Notes: a model not told the origin generated them from the letters alone. Shown: positions 16,849 to 26,223, numbered from the stretch's first letter. The stretch is 64,000 bases of DNA from Chthonomonadaceae bacterium (GCA_025054835.1 JANWZQ010000056.1:20539-84538); one strand, 5' to 3'. Program-made: numbers and translations.

Positions 16849-17652
16849 ATGGAGAAGATACTGAAGGGGGTTGTCCGTTTTCATGAGACGGTGACCGAGG
16901 AAGTGCGCCCGATGTTCGCTCGACTGGTCAAGGAAGGACAGTCGCCACGGGCGTTGTTCATCACCTGTGCGGACTCCCGGATCGTCCCGAATCAGATTAC
17001 GACGACCGACCCCGGAGACCTGTTTCTGCTGCGCAACATCGGGAATCTGGTGCCGCCATATTCCGTTGTGAGTGCCGGTCAGGCGGGTAGCTCTGTGGCT
17101 GCCGCGGTGGAGTATGCACTGGAATACTTGAAAATCCCCAACATCATTGTGTGCGGTCACTCCGATTGCGGGGCGATGAACGCGGTACGCAACTTCAAGA
17201 AGTTGCCTGAAGGATCGCACCTGCGCACGTGGCTCAGCTATGCTGAGCAGGCGCTCTCCCGTCTGCTGGAAGGGAAGGTGCTCGACGACACGCTCTCCAC
17301 GCAGAATCAACTGGCGCAACTGAACGTGCTTCAGCAGATCGCGCATCTCAGGGAGTACCCGATCGTCCAGCAGAAGCTGCAGGAAGGAAAAGTAGATCTC
17401 TACGCAATGTTTCTGGACATCCTGAACGCGGAAGTACAGATCTACCACCCGGGACGTAATCGTTTCGTTCGAGTCGATCCCCCGGTGGTGGAGGAGCTGG
17501 CCTACCTGAGACGCGTGTTCGCCAGCGTGCCGGGCGTCCGCATGAACCTGCCTGACACCGAGGCGTTCCAGCTTCAAATCGGGCATAGCAACGGCGTTCA
17601 GGCTGTGGTGGAAGAAAACAGGAAGGCGGCGGTGTCCGGCAATAAGAAGTAA
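16849..17652 (+). CDS. beta-class carbonic anhydrase
   Basis: The enzyme interconverts CO2 and bicarbonate with a zinc ion. The ligands and dyad are clear: FITCADSRIVP gives Cys40, Asp42 and Arg44, and VCGHSDCGA gives His104 and Cys107. Also present is LFLLRNIGNLVPP, typical of plant-type beta carbonic anhydrases. At 267 residues it is longer than the 200-220 typical for bacteria because of about 45 extra C-terminal residues after VYHPGRNRF-like sequence. GAGGAG lies upstream of the ATG. The gene converges on mazG, with 15 bp between stops. Confidence 0.93.
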   Translation: MEKILKGVVRFHETVTEEVRPMFARLVKEGQSPRALFITCADSRIVPNQITTTDPGDLFLLRNIGNLVPPYSVVSAGQAGSSVAAAVEYALEYLKIPNIIVCGHSDCGAMNAVRNFKKLPEGSHLRTWLSYAEQALSRLLEGKVLDDTLSTQNQLAQLNVLQQIAHLREYPIVQQKLQEGKVDLYAMFLDILNAEVQIYHPGRNRFVRVDPPVVEELAYLRRVFASVPGVRMNLPDTEAFQLQIGHSNGVQAVVEENRKAAVSGNKK

Positions 17653-17667
17653 CAAGTTCCCAGCGAC

Positions 17668-19206
17668 TTAACGGGCTTTTGCCTCATTCCAGAGGGTATC
17701 CATCTCTTCCGGGGAGAGCTCGGTCAGATTGCGCCCCATTGCGCGTGCGCGGTCCTCCATGTGCAGGAAACGTGTGGTGAACCGTGTCAGCATGTCGCGC
17801 AGGGCCTCTTCCGGGTCGATGTGTTGCCAGCGGGCGATCTGCACCAGCGTGAAGAGCAGGTCGCCCAGCTCCGCAGCAACCCGGTCTCGATCCGGAACGT
17901 TCCGGCCAAGCTCGGCTTTCAACTCGCCCAGTTCCTCTTCTACCTTCGCCATTACGTCGGCGAACTGTGCCCATTCGAATCCGACTTTCGCCACACGTTT
18001 GCTGATCTCCATGGCTCGCATCAGAGCGGGGAGTCCCTTCGGCACGCCGTCCAGCACGGAAGCGCGGATCTGCGCGCCCTGTTCCGCACGTTTGATCCGC
18101 TCCCAGTTCTGCAATACCTCCGCGCTATTCGCCACACGGGTATCACCGAACACATGTGGGTGACGACGGACCAGTTTGGTCACGATGCCGGATGTGACGT
18201 CGTCGATGGTGAAGAGCCCGGACTCACGGGCCAGTTGCGCATGGAACACTACCTGAAGCAGCACGTCCCCCAGTTCCTCACAGAGCCTGTCCGGGTCCTC
18301 CGCCTCGATCGCCTCGATGGCCTCGTAGGTCTCCTCGATCAGGTATCGGCGCAGGGTTCTGTGATCCTGCTCGCGATCCCAGGGGCACCCTGTATCGGAG
18401 CGCAGGCGTGCCATAACACCGACAAGCGTTTCAAACACCGGCCGGCGTAGAGAGGGAGGTAGCGGGGGGACATACACGCTGGTCAGGTGATCCACAGGAT
18501 GGCGATCCAGCTGGAACAACGGCACGCGCCACACACTTTCCCGGCCCGGAACTCCGGCGTGCTGGATCAGGACGATCTCCCACTCATCCGGGTAATCACG
18601 CATCAGGGCGAGCTTGACCTGTGAGGCTACGGCGCGGTCGTAGACCTGAAAGATCAGCAAGCCACGTGTGACGTCCACACGCCCGCCGATGCGCTCGCCG
18701 CTCTGGCTGACAGTGTCGAACGCCTGCAACGTCAACGCATCGCGGACATCACATCCCACTTCCAGAGAAGCGTTTGCGGCCGTGAGTACTGCCTCCACGA
18801 AACTGCCCGATGCGACGACCCGGGTCGGTACACCGGCCTGTTCGGCCGCGATGCAGATCCGTCGCACGCTTTCTTCGCCGAACAACGGGTGTCCTGGCAC
18901 TGCGTAAGCGACCGAATACTCCTGAAGACCTGGCGCCGTAGCCGGGGAGCATGCCGCGTCGAGGACCCGGTGGGCAATACGGGAGTAGAGCGTGTCGAAG
19001 TCAGGGGCTGTGTCGTAGAGCGTATCGAAGGACTCGAATGCCATTCCCTCGGCGCGCATCCACTCGACTACCGGATGCTGTACCGTGCGGAGGAACAGGC
19101 GCCCGGTCCCCTGCTGATGATGCCGGGACGCATCGCGCAGGGCACGTTCGGCGCCCCGCGAGAGTGTGTCAGCATCCCCCGGACCCAGACCGATGAGCGT
19201 GATCAC
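17668..19206 (-). CDS. mazG: tetrapyrrole-methylase-like / MazG pyrophosphohydrolase fusion (YabN type)
   Basis: The N-terminal 210 residues are a SAM-dependent tetrapyrrole methylase-like domain (ITLIGLGPGDADTLSRGA, YAVPGHPLFGEESVRR). The C-terminal 260 are a MazG nucleoside triphosphate pyrophosphohydrolase with CPWDREQDHRTLRRYLIEE and EELGDVLLQVVFHA, where the EExxE and ExxD motifs bind magnesium. This is the YabN-type fusion. MazG enzymes hydrolyse noncanonical NTPs. A GTG at 19206, eight bases after the upstream stop, gives 512 residues and begins right before the first beta strand. A further upstream ATG at 19347 would overlap the upstream gene by 134 bp and add an unlikely proline/arginine-rich segment. 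It is the last gene of the flagellar-associated operon. Confidence 0.9.
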   Translation of the reverse strand: MITLIGLGPGDADTLSRGAERALRDASRHHQQGTGRLFLRTVQHPVVEWMRAEGMAFESFDTLYDTAPDFDTLYSRIAHRVLDAACSPATAPGLQEYSVAYAVPGHPLFGEESVRRICIAAEQAGVPTRVVASGSFVEAVLTAANASLEVGCDVRDALTLQAFDTVSQSGERIGGRVDVTRGLLIFQVYDRAVASQVKLALMRDYPDEWEIVLIQHAGVPGRESVWRVPLFQLDRHPVDHLTSVYVPPLPPSLRRPVFETLVGVMARLRSDTGCPWDREQDHRTLRRYLIEETYEAIEAIEAEDPDRLCEELGDVLLQVVFHAQLARESGLFTIDDVTSGIVTKLVRRHPHVFGDTRVANSAEVLQNWERIKRAEQGAQIRASVLDGVPKGLPALMRAMEISKRVAKVGFEWAQFADVMAKVEEELGELKAELGRNVPDRDRVAAELGDLLFTLVQIARWQHIDPEEALRDMLTRFTTRFLHMEDRARAMGRNLTELSPEEMDTLWNEAKAR

Positions 19207-19213
19207 GGACGTG

Positions 19214-20293
19214 TTAGCGAGAGCCCGGTGAGGGCGCAGGAGTGGTGGCAGCACGATCACCGGGCGCGGGAGTTGACGCTCCGGGAGGGGGCATCGCACC
19301 GGGGACCATCCCGCGCGCGTTCTCCGCGGCCTGTGCGCGAATGACATCCAGCAGGTAGGCGTAGCGCTTGATGTTAATCTGGATGTCCGCCTTGGAGGTA
19401 GCCTCTGCCAGCTGCTGGTTCCGGAAGCTCTGCCACTGGGGCTGTGTCTGGCTGATGAGCTCCTGTGTGAGCAGGAACTTCACGTCCTCCAGAGAGGGCA
19501 CATATTCCTTTTCCTTGCCAATCATTTTCAGGACGACGGTTGCGCTCTGAGAGGGATTGGTCAGGGTTAGCTTGATGGGCTTATCCGTGAATTTCCCGGG
19601 GGCGAGACGATCCAGTTCGGTTTTCGTTGCCGCATCCACGTTCTTGACCGGGATCGGGGTCTCCTGTCCTGCATTGATGGCGAGTTGGGGAGGGATGCCT
19701 GCCAGACGTGCGGCGGCCTTGAAATCGCCGGTGCGCTTGAGTTCTTCCAGCACCTTCTGCCCTGAGGCTGGATCATTGACCGGGAGGATCTGTACAATCC
19801 AGGACTCGGGTACGGTCAGGTTCGGGACACGCTGCTTGTAGAGGTCCTGCAATTTCTTCTCATCGGCTTTCGCGCCATTGGTACCGATGGCAAAATCGAT
19901 CATGGTATCGCGCACACGCCGTTCGACGTCGCGATCGCTGAAGCGCCCGGTCTGGATCGCGGAACGCAGCAACGGATTGGAGCGTTTCAGGTACGCAACG
20001 GTCCGGGACACTTCTTCCCGCGGGGGGAGCCAGCCCTTTTCTGCCGCGTACTGCGCTTTGATCTTTTCGGTAATCATGCTCAGCAGGGCGATGCCACCCG
20101 CGTCGAAGCTGGTACCCGGCGGGAACTCCCCGGCTGTGACGTAGGTTGTGCGCTCATGAAACTCTTCTTCGAGGATCGGCTCTGTGTTCACCCGGGCAAC
20201 AATTTTCTGACCTTCACAGCCCGTCAGGAGCGCGCCGGCGAACAGAATCAGGAGGGACAGAGGTCGAAGGTCGCGACGTATCGGGGTGTTCAA
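19214..20293 (-). CDS. PrsA/SurA-like peptidyl-prolyl isomerase or foldase lipoprotein
   Basis: The product has a lipoprotein signal ending in LLTGC, then a SurA-N-like helical region (ARVNTEPILEEEFHERTTYV, followed by long charged helices), a parvulin-like region around SWIVQILPVNDPASGQKVLEELK, and a low-complexity P/A/G-rich tail. Parvulins isomerise prolyl bonds in exported proteins; the catalytic core here looks divergent, so a purely chaperone function is possible. The TTG at 20293 with AAGGAGAG upstream gives 359 residues and a normal signal. The ATG at 20350 would add an unusual hydrophilic extension. The gene is eight bases upstream of mazG. Confidence 0.78.
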   Translation of the reverse strand: MNTPIRRDLRPLSLLILFAGALLTGCEGQKIVARVNTEPILEEEFHERTTYVTAGEFPPGTSFDAGGIALLSMITEKIKAQYAAEKGWLPPREEVSRTVAYLKRSNPLLRSAIQTGRFSDRDVERRVRDTMIDFAIGTNGAKADEKKLQDLYKQRVPNLTVPESWIVQILPVNDPASGQKVLEELKRTGDFKAAARLAGIPPQLAINAGQETPIPVKNVDAATKTELDRLAPGKFTDKPIKLTLTNPSQSATVVLKMIGKEKEYVPSLEDVKFLLTQELISQTQPQWQSFRNQQLAEATSKADIQINIKRYAYLLDVIRAQAAENARGMVPGAMPPPGASTPAPGDRAATTPAPSPGSR

Positions 20294-20445
20294 TGCAGGT
20301 TTCTCTCCTTCAACGCACAGATGGGGTCTGGCCGCATGGACAGGGGCCATCGGATCGTTGTCTTAGGCATTATAGCACGCGGGAGCCGGAAATCCGGCAT
20401 ATGCAAGCAGGGGGGCTGATAACGCAGGCGCACATCTGGCAGAGG

Positions 20446-21030
20446 TCAGCAACGCTGGGGCCGGAGGCCCAGGAGGGTCTCTACTTCGCCCTCGGAAAGG
20501 CCTGTCTGACGGGCAATTTCTGCAGCAGGTTGTCCCTGATCAGCCAGCGCGTAGACCGACTGGCGGCGCGCCACTGTGGATGACAGGACATGAGTAGCGG
20601 ATGCATGCGCAATGGCCCGATCCGGCATCGGTGATGCGACCACAGCGCACGGGGCATCGTGCGAGGAAGCGATTTCTGCTTGCTCCGGGGACGGCACGGT
20701 CTTCGCGTGAGCCGGAGACGGACGCCGTGGAGAACGCCGGGCCGACGGCGTTCCGGAGACCTGCTGGGCCTCTTCCAGAAGACGCTGCAGGGTAAGCGTC
20801 AGATCGCGTGCAGTCGCGCACTGCGCCTCCAGACGAGCAGATGCGGTCTCTCCAGCCTCCGTGATCTCGGCGAGCAGAGCTTTCACCTGCTTTTGCAATG
20901 CGCGCACTTCGCTCAGAACAGGCGATTCCGCTGCTTTCGCCGACAACTCTGCACGGGCCTTCTGGAACAGAACCCAGCTGATCGCCAGCATCAGGATCTG
21001 TATCGCCATCACGATCGCTTGCCATTCCAT
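20446..21030 (-). CDS. YlxL/DUF6115-like membrane protein with C-terminal HTH
   Basis: The 194-residue protein has one N-terminal transmembrane helix (IVMAIQILMLAISWVLF), a coiled-coil helix around residues 25-90, a flexible P/S/A-rich linker, and a helix-turn-helix-like end, VYALADQGQPAAEIARQTGL followed by EGEVETLLGLR. This order matches the YlxL/DUF6115 proteins that follow sigma-D or FliA genes in flagellar clusters. They are thought to tune flagellar or motility gene expression, which I infer from position. AGGAG precedes the ATG. Confidence 0.65.
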   Translation of the reverse strand: MEWQAIVMAIQILMLAISWVLFQKARAELSAKAAESPVLSEVRALQKQVKALLAEITEAGETASARLEAQCATARDLTLTLQRLLEEAQQVSGTPSARRSPRRPSPAHAKTVPSPEQAEIASSHDAPCAVVASPMPDRAIAHASATHVLSSTVARRQSVYALADQGQPAAEIARQTGLSEGEVETLLGLRPQRC

Positions 21031-21093
21031 ACCAGTGGCTCCTGAGAAAGTGCCCTTTACCCCGGCAGGCGAGGCGCCCGGAACGGTGGGCAG

Positions 21094-21375
21094 TTACCCG
21101 GTGATGTCGACGTGTCGTTGAGAGGATGTGACGACCGCCTCTGACAGTAGCCGGGCCGGCGGTGCAGTCGCGAGGGCCTCCGCAGTGCTATCCCTCTGTC
21201 GCACTTCGACGATGTCCTGCGGGGTATCGTTTGCTTGCTGACGGGAGTCCTGCGAAGAATGGTGCTGGCGGCGCGCAGGGTTTTCCGAGCTCTGGTCCCG
21301 TTCCACACGCCGCACGCCCGACTGCGGCACAACCCGTTCCACCACAGGAGGTTGTATTCCATGCAAAGTTGACAT
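21094..21375 (-). CDS. small hydrophilic protein in flagellar operon
   Basis: This 93-residue frame sits between fliA and the YlxL-like gene with gaps of about 105 and 63 bp. It is Q/S/R-rich and probably disordered, with a helical end around STAEALATAPPARLLSEAVV. The ATG at 21375 has only GAGGG before it; an in-frame upstream ATG at 21420 is possible. I do not recognise a family. The reason to accept it is its position in the unit and the lack of a better frame here. Confidence 0.45.
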   Translation of the reverse strand: MSTLHGIQPPVVERVVPQSGVRRVERDQSSENPARRQHHSSQDSRQQANDTPQDIVEVRQRDSTAEALATAPPARLLSEAVVTSSQRHVDITG

Positions 21376-21479
21376 TTCTGCGCCCTCTGGCGTGAGAGCC
21401 GGCGCCCGGCTCACGCCCATCCCCGTACCGGCGCGGTGCGTTCCCGTCTGCGTATCCCACGCAGCAGGAGCGTTACGCG

Positions 21480-22250
21480 CTACTGGAACAGTTCCGTGTC
21501 CCGTTGCAGGTAGCCGCGCAGACGCAATACCGCCTGCGTGTGGAGCTGATAGACGCGTGACTCGGAGATCGAAAGGATCTTTCCGATCTCTTTGAAAGTC
21601 AGGCCCTCGTAGTAGTAGAGTGCGATCACCAGACGTTCACGTTCCGGCAAACGGTCGATGGATCTGCCGAGAATACGCTGGCGCTCGTGCATCTCTGCCT
21701 CCAGCGAGGGCAGGTTGGTCTCATCCTGTATAACGTCGGCCAGATGCAGTTTCTCATTCCCGTCGCTCCCTACCAGAATATCTTCCAGAGAGAGCAGGGA
21801 AGTGCGCCCCGTTTCCAGCAGGAGTTTTTGAAAATCCTCCGGCTCCATTTCAAGCGCGGCAGCGACCTCCGCCTCGGTGGCAGGGCGTCCCAGCTGGACT
21901 TCCAGATGCATGTAGGTGCGTTCCAGTTGCTTGACGCGCTCCCGGATAGAGCGAGGCACCCAGTCATCCTCCCGCAGCATCTCCAGAATGGCGCCGCGGA
22001 TCAACGCAATGGCGTAGGTCTCAAATTTCACCTGTCGGGTCAGGTCAAACTGATCTACCGCCTTGATCAACCCGAGGATGCCTGCGCTTACCAGGTCGTC
22101 CCGCTCCAGACTGGGGGGCAGGTTGCTGATGACGCGCCCGGCAGTGATTTTGACCAGGTAGGCAAAGTGCTGGATCAGCCGATCGCGTGCACGTGCATCC
22201 GCGTGTTGTTTATAGAGACGCCAGGACTCCTGGATCTCAGATGAGGTCAT
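21480..22250 (-). CDS. fliA: flagellar sigma factor, FliA/WhiG family
   Basis: This 256-residue sigma-70 family protein directs transcription of late flagellar genes. Region 2 reads LVSAGILGLIKAVDQFD and FETYAIALIRGAILEMLR, region 3 starts at VPRSIRERVKQLERTY, and region 4 contains RLVIALYYYEGLTFKEIGK and SISESRVYQLHTQAVLRLR. The absence of region 1.1 and the FETYA/RGAILEMLR motif are FliA features. AAGGGAG is positioned for the ATG at 22250; a GTG at 22259 is the alternative. It lies between the small membrane protein and two accessory genes of the same unit. Confidence 0.92.
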   Translation of the reverse strand: MTSSEIQESWRLYKQHADARARDRLIQHFAYLVKITAGRVISNLPPSLERDDLVSAGILGLIKAVDQFDLTRQVKFETYAIALIRGAILEMLREDDWVPRSIRERVKQLERTYMHLEVQLGRPATEAEVAAALEMEPEDFQKLLLETGRTSLLSLEDILVGSDGNEKLHLADVIQDETNLPSLEAEMHERQRILGRSIDRLPERERLVIALYYYEGLTFKEIGKILSISESRVYQLHTQAVLRLRGYLQRDTELFQ

Positions 22251-22317
22251 CGATCTCACACTCCCTTACCTGAAGCCATGTCAGCTTCTGACGTGCATCG
22301 TGTTGCGCATCATGGCG

Positions 22318-22656
22318 TCAGGCTGCCGTCTTGCTCTCAACCGGAGAGGATGTCTCCCCGGAGCGCGCCTCTGGCCCCAGCAGATCCGCGACCGATGTTC
22401 CGGGCACGATAACGTCCAGATTGCCGCTGTGGCCGGGCGCAACGTTGGAGTGCTCGCCTGCGCCCCGCGCCTCTGATGTTTCCTCCGTCAACGCGTAGCG
22501 CAGGATCAACCCGAAGCCGGCGAACACCAGGAATGCGGCAGTAGCGCGCAACAGGCAGGTTCCCGGTGAGGTGCCGTTGATCAGGCTGATGAAAGCAATC
22601 AACATGGCCGAGAACGACCCGAGGATCGTGGGCAGTTGTGCGATCAACGCGTTCAC
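22318..22656 (-). CDS. small two-helix membrane protein of unknown function
   Basis: The 112-residue product begins at a GTG with GGGGGAG eight bases upstream. Two transmembrane helices are visible (ILGSFSAMLIAFISLI and LLRATAAFLVFAGFGLILRY). The C-terminal half is hydrophilic and ends with LDVIVPGTSVADLLGP. No named family is recognised. Its place between glgA and fliA, with short gaps, suggests a role in motility or flagellar assembly, by context only. Confidence 0.65.
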   Translation of the reverse strand: MNALIAQLPTILGSFSAMLIAFISLINGTSPGTCLLRATAAFLVFAGFGLILRYALTEETSEARGAGEHSNVAPGHSGNLDVIVPGTSVADLLGPEARSGETSSPVESKTAA

Positions 22657-22680
22657 AGCACGTCTCCCCCGTTCGGGCCA

Positions 22681-24213
22681 CTATCTGGCTGTCTCCCGCC
22701 GTACCTGAAGAGCCTCCTCGTACAGGGCAACGTAGCTCCGGGCCGATCGGTCCCAGGAGAAGTCCTCACGCATGGCGCGTCGAACTAGGGATTGCCATAC
22801 CGGTTTCTGCTGGTACACCGTAACGGCACGGCGCAGGGTCGCAAGAAGCGCTTCCGGACGGTATGCATCGAAAACAAACCCGTTGCCGGTCTGTGGGTTC
22901 ACAGGATCGATGTCCGTGACCGTATCGGCCAGCCCCCCGGTAGCACGGACGATGGGCAACGTGCCGTAGCGCAACGCGATCATCTGTCCCAGACCACAGG
23001 GCTCGAAGCGTGAGGGCATCAGGAACAGGTCACTGCCAGAGTAGATCCGCTGGGCCAGCTCCGCATCAAAGGCGATACGGGCGTGCACCTGTTCGGGATA
23101 GCGCGCCTGCAACGCGGTGAAGTATTCCTCGTAGGCCTGATCGCCCGTGCCCAGCAGGACGAACTGGACCGGTAACTCCTGCAACGCGGTCTCGATGATC
23201 GCTTGAATGATGTCGAGCCCCTTCTGATCTGCCAGTCGCGAGACCATGCCGATCAGTGCGGTCTCTTCCGATAGCGTCAGTCCCAGTTCTGCCTGTAAGC
23301 GGGCTTTGCACTGCGCCTTGCCCTGAGGGTTGTCCGCATCGTAGTGCGCTGCGATCCGCGGGTCTGTGGCTGGATTGAACTCCTCGGTGTCAATTCCGTT
23401 CAGAATACCGACCAGACGGCCCTGAGAAGAGAGGGTCCGTAACAGTCCGTGCAGGCCACACCCATATTCCTCTGTCTGGATCTCGCGAGCATAGTTCGGG
23501 CTCACAGTGTTGACGCGCTCCGCGAACAGCAGGCCACCCTTCATAAAGGTCCACTGCCCGTAGAACTCCAGCCCATCGATATGGAACAGTTCAAAAGGCA
23601 GGCCATTGGTGGGCCACTGGCTCACTTCGAAGTTGCCCTGGTAGGCCAGATTGTGCACCGTAAAGACGCTGGCTGCATCTGCGAGGTCGGGCACTTCGGA
23701 ATAGAACAGTCGCTTGTAGACAGGGATCAGCCCGGTCTGCCAGTCATTGCAGTGAATGATGTCGGGTTTCCATTCGGAAGCCATGTGGCGCAACGCTTCC
23801 AGTACCGCCCGGCAGAAGAAGACGTAGGGTTCTGGCTCCAGAGCGTAGATCTTGCGGCTCTCCGTGGCGCGATGGAAGTATCCCGATCGCTCACCGTTCG
23901 GGCCATGATGCCCGATGAGATAGACCGGGACTTCCGCATGGATCGCATGCACCAGAATGTGCGTGCGCTTGAGATATCCCTGTTCGGTGAGACCGGGACG
24001 CACGGGCACGGGAAAGCAGGAGAGGAGATCCGATACCGCGTAGGCCGGGTGCGACTCTACCATCGCATAGGACGGCATGGCAACGCGCACATCATGACCG
24101 AGGGCGCGGAGCGCTTTGGGCAGACTGCCCGCTACGTCCGCAAGGCCGCCTACTTTGGCGAAAGGCGCGACTTCTGAAGAGAGCAGCAGTATATTGAGCT
24201 TCCGGGTTGTCAT
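22681..24213 (-). CDS. glgA: glycogen synthase (ADP-glucose type)
   Basis: The 510-residue enzyme transfers glucose from ADP-glucose to alpha-1,4-glucan. It is a GT5 family protein with KVGGLADVAGSLPKALR near the N-terminus, HCNDWQTGLIPVY in the first domain, and the C-terminal FLMPSRFEPCGLGQMIALRYG and TGGLADTVTDIDP motifs. The length is normal. It lies between flhG and the small membrane gene on the same strand, with 111 bp and 24 bp gaps, inside an otherwise flagellar unit. No other glycogen genes are in the window. Confidence 0.95.
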   Translation of the reverse strand: MTTRKLNILLLSSEVAPFAKVGGLADVAGSLPKALRALGHDVRVAMPSYAMVESHPAYAVSDLLSCFPVPVRPGLTEQGYLKRTHILVHAIHAEVPVYLIGHHGPNGERSGYFHRATESRKIYALEPEPYVFFCRAVLEALRHMASEWKPDIIHCNDWQTGLIPVYKRLFYSEVPDLADAASVFTVHNLAYQGNFEVSQWPTNGLPFELFHIDGLEFYGQWTFMKGGLLFAERVNTVSPNYAREIQTEEYGCGLHGLLRTLSSQGRLVGILNGIDTEEFNPATDPRIAAHYDADNPQGKAQCKARLQAELGLTLSEETALIGMVSRLADQKGLDIIQAIIETALQELPVQFVLLGTGDQAYEEYFTALQARYPEQVHARIAFDAELAQRIYSGSDLFLMPSRFEPCGLGQMIALRYGTLPIVRATGGLADTVTDIDPVNPQTGNGFVFDAYRPEALLATLRRAVTVYQQKPVWQSLVRRAMREDFSWDRSARSYVALYEEALQVRRETAR

Positions 24214-24324
24214 AGGGTTCAGACAGGTCTTTCTAACAGGTTTATCCTGAATGATGAGTGATCAGGCACGCCTTCTCACACAGGCACTGCAAACTGCCAG
24301 GATCCACAGAAGGGGCTATGCGCG

Positions 24325-25362
24325 TCAGGCCGCAAAGAAACGTTGCATTCGCGTGAGAAACCCGCGAATACCTCCCGGAGGCACCGCGTTGCGCGGGCGA
24401 TACCCCAGTTGCAAAGCGATCCGGATGATGCCGCGCGATGCCGCGGAGTCCGGCTGGTTCAGGGCAAACGGTTGTTGCTTGCGGACCGCCCGGCCAACGA
24501 CAGGATCATAGGGGATGTGCCCGAGGAACTCTACCTGGATCCCCAGAAATTGCGATGCGATCCGCACCAATCGTGAGGCGACAGCCTCGGCCTCGGCCTC
24601 CGACTGGGCCATGTTGACAACCAGCATAAGCCGGGCTGTCGGGTTCTCATGGGTAACCACTTTGATCGTGGCGTAGGCGTCTGTGATTGCTGTTGGTTCC
24701 GGGGTAGTGACCACGATGATCTCGTCCACGGCGCAGAGGAAGGCCAGCACGTTACGTGACAGGCCGGCCCCGGTATCCAGCAGGATCACATCCGCAAGCG
24801 TGTCCAGCTCGGAAAGGCTGGCAATAAAGGCGTCCCGGCGCTGTTCGTCCAGGTTGGCCAGCTCGGTGATGCCCGATCCGCCTGCGATGATCTGCAGACC
24901 ACACGGCGCCTGATGCAGCGTCTCGCGTAACGTGCGCTCCCCGTGCAGCACGTGCTCCAGATGATAACGCGGAGTCACGCCCAGAACAACATGCAGATTG
25001 GCCAGACCCAGATCCGCGTCCACCGCGATGACACGTTGCCCGGAGCCTGCCATCACCAGCGACAGATTGCTGGTAAAGTTGGTTTTCCCAACCCCTCCTT
25101 TGCCACTGGTGACGGCGATGACGCGCGCGCGCGGCGCCGGGGCCGGCCGGGTAGCTGCATGCAGGCGGCCATCTACCAGAGCCATGCTGGACGTAGCCTG
25201 CGAACTGGAAGAACCTGCATCCGGTGGAGCGATGTTGCCAGAAAGGGATGGCAGGGCACTTGCAGCAATGCCCGCGCTTCGTTCGGGGCAAGGGGAAATA
25301 CCGGTCTGGTCGCGTCGTGTCTGGTCGGCTAGGGCGCGAAGCCCCTGTGCCTGGTCGGACAT
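24325..25362 (-). CDS. flhG: FlhG/YlxH MinD-like ATPase
   Basis: FlhG is a MinD/ParA-type ATPase that regulates flagellar number and position with the GTPase FlhF. The 345-residue protein has the deviant Walker A SGKGGVGKTN near residue 85, AVDADLGLANLHVVLG (Walker A' region), and VILLDTGAGLS (Walker B). The N-terminus from the ATG at 25362 reads MSDQAQGLRALADQ, which matches the DQAxxLR activator motif by which FlhG stimulates FlhF. That motif also confirms the start; an ATG at 25443 is less likely. The C-terminal amphipathic stretch GFLTRMQRFFAA may bind membrane. No flhF is visible, because upstream is intergenic. Confidence 0.92.
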   Translation of the reverse strand: MSDQAQGLRALADQTRRDQTGISPCPERSAGIAASALPSLSGNIAPPDAGSSSSQATSSMALVDGRLHAATRPAPAPRARVIAVTSGKGGVGKTNFTSNLSLVMAGSGQRVIAVDADLGLANLHVVLGVTPRYHLEHVLHGERTLRETLHQAPCGLQIIAGGSGITELANLDEQRRDAFIASLSELDTLADVILLDTGAGLSRNVLAFLCAVDEIIVVTTPEPTAITDAYATIKVVTHENPTARLMLVVNMAQSEAEAEAVASRLVRIASQFLGIQVEFLGHIPYDPVVGRAVRKQQPFALNQPDSAASRGIIRIALQLGYRPRNAVPPGGIRGFLTRMQRFFAA

Positions 25363-25649
25363 GGTTGTTCGTCTCCCCGCTACCGATGTGGAACCGGCAG
25401 TACAACACACTCTGGGTGGACGGGGCGTAGCGGCAGGGCGCAATTTCGTCCCCCATACCGGGTCCGAGGATTGCTGTCCCTTCCATTATCGGCATGTCAG
25501 TATAGCATAATTACCCATATTTCTGCCGGGAGCGCCTCGAATCGGGGCCCGGCAGGAGACTCCCGTGCCGGGCGCGAACTCTCCGGATGGCAGGATGGTC
25601 CGCCTGACGTGCATCCTGCACAACCCGCTACCAACGGAGGCTTGCCACA

Positions 25650-26126
25650 ATGTCCGGGATCCAGCTGCCTGTACTGCTTGCACAACGGTTGCGCGAGGCT
25701 GCCAGGCAGATGCGTGCTGCTTTCGAGAAGATGCCTGCAGAGCGCCAGACGTGGAGCCCTGAAGTCGAGGGAAATCGGGGGAGGGATGCTCTGGATCAGG
25801 TGCTGGAATGCGCCTATGTCAATGCCATGGGGGCCCGGGCGTTCCAGACGGGTCATATCCCGGAATGGGATAGCACCGACTACAGAGCGCAGACCGACGC
25901 ACGCCGCAGTCCCGATGCGGCGTTGCAGTGGCTACAGGAGAGCACCGATGCGCTGGCTGCTGCGGTAGAAAGCAGATCCGAAGAGCAACTGGCTACGAAG
26001 GTGCGCCACCCGTTCGCCCCGCAGGACGTTACGCTGGCAGAGCTCACGGACCTGTTCTACTGGAACACGGTTTATCACATCGGTCAGATCAATTACATTC
26101 AGACGCTCTACGGCGATCGGTCGTAG
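25650..26126 (+). CDS. DinB-family protein
   Basis: The 158-residue protein is a four-helix DinB/DUF664-like fold, with VYHIGQINYIQTL near the end providing a metal-binding histidine in the family manner. Helical sequence is found throughout, and no signal peptide is present. Members include metal-dependent thiol transferases and damage-inducible proteins; activity cannot be assigned. AACGGAGG precedes the ATG. The gene is divergent from flhG across 287 bp and converges on the LamG-dockerin gene. Confidence 0.8.
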   Translation: MSGIQLPVLLAQRLREAARQMRAAFEKMPAERQTWSPEVEGNRGRDALDQVLECAYVNAMGARAFQTGHIPEWDSTDYRAQTDARRSPDAALQWLQESTDALAAAVESRSEEQLATKVRHPFAPQDVTLAELTDLFYWNTVYHIGQINYIQTLYGDRS

Positions 26127-26190
26127 ATGCGATGTACGGGTGCCACGCATCCATTGCGCTCTGCATCTCCTGTTCGGTGTGCAGAACAAC

Positions 26191-26223
26191 AGAGGGGCGC
26201 GGAACATCGGTCCGCGCCCCTCT
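26191..26223. terminator. bidirectional hairpin terminator
   Basis: Thirteen-bp arms AGAGGGGCGCGGA and TCCGCGCCCCTCT surround a 7-base loop between the convergent dinB-like and LamG-dockerin genes. On the minus strand the stem is followed by GTTGTTCTG. Confidence 0.7.
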
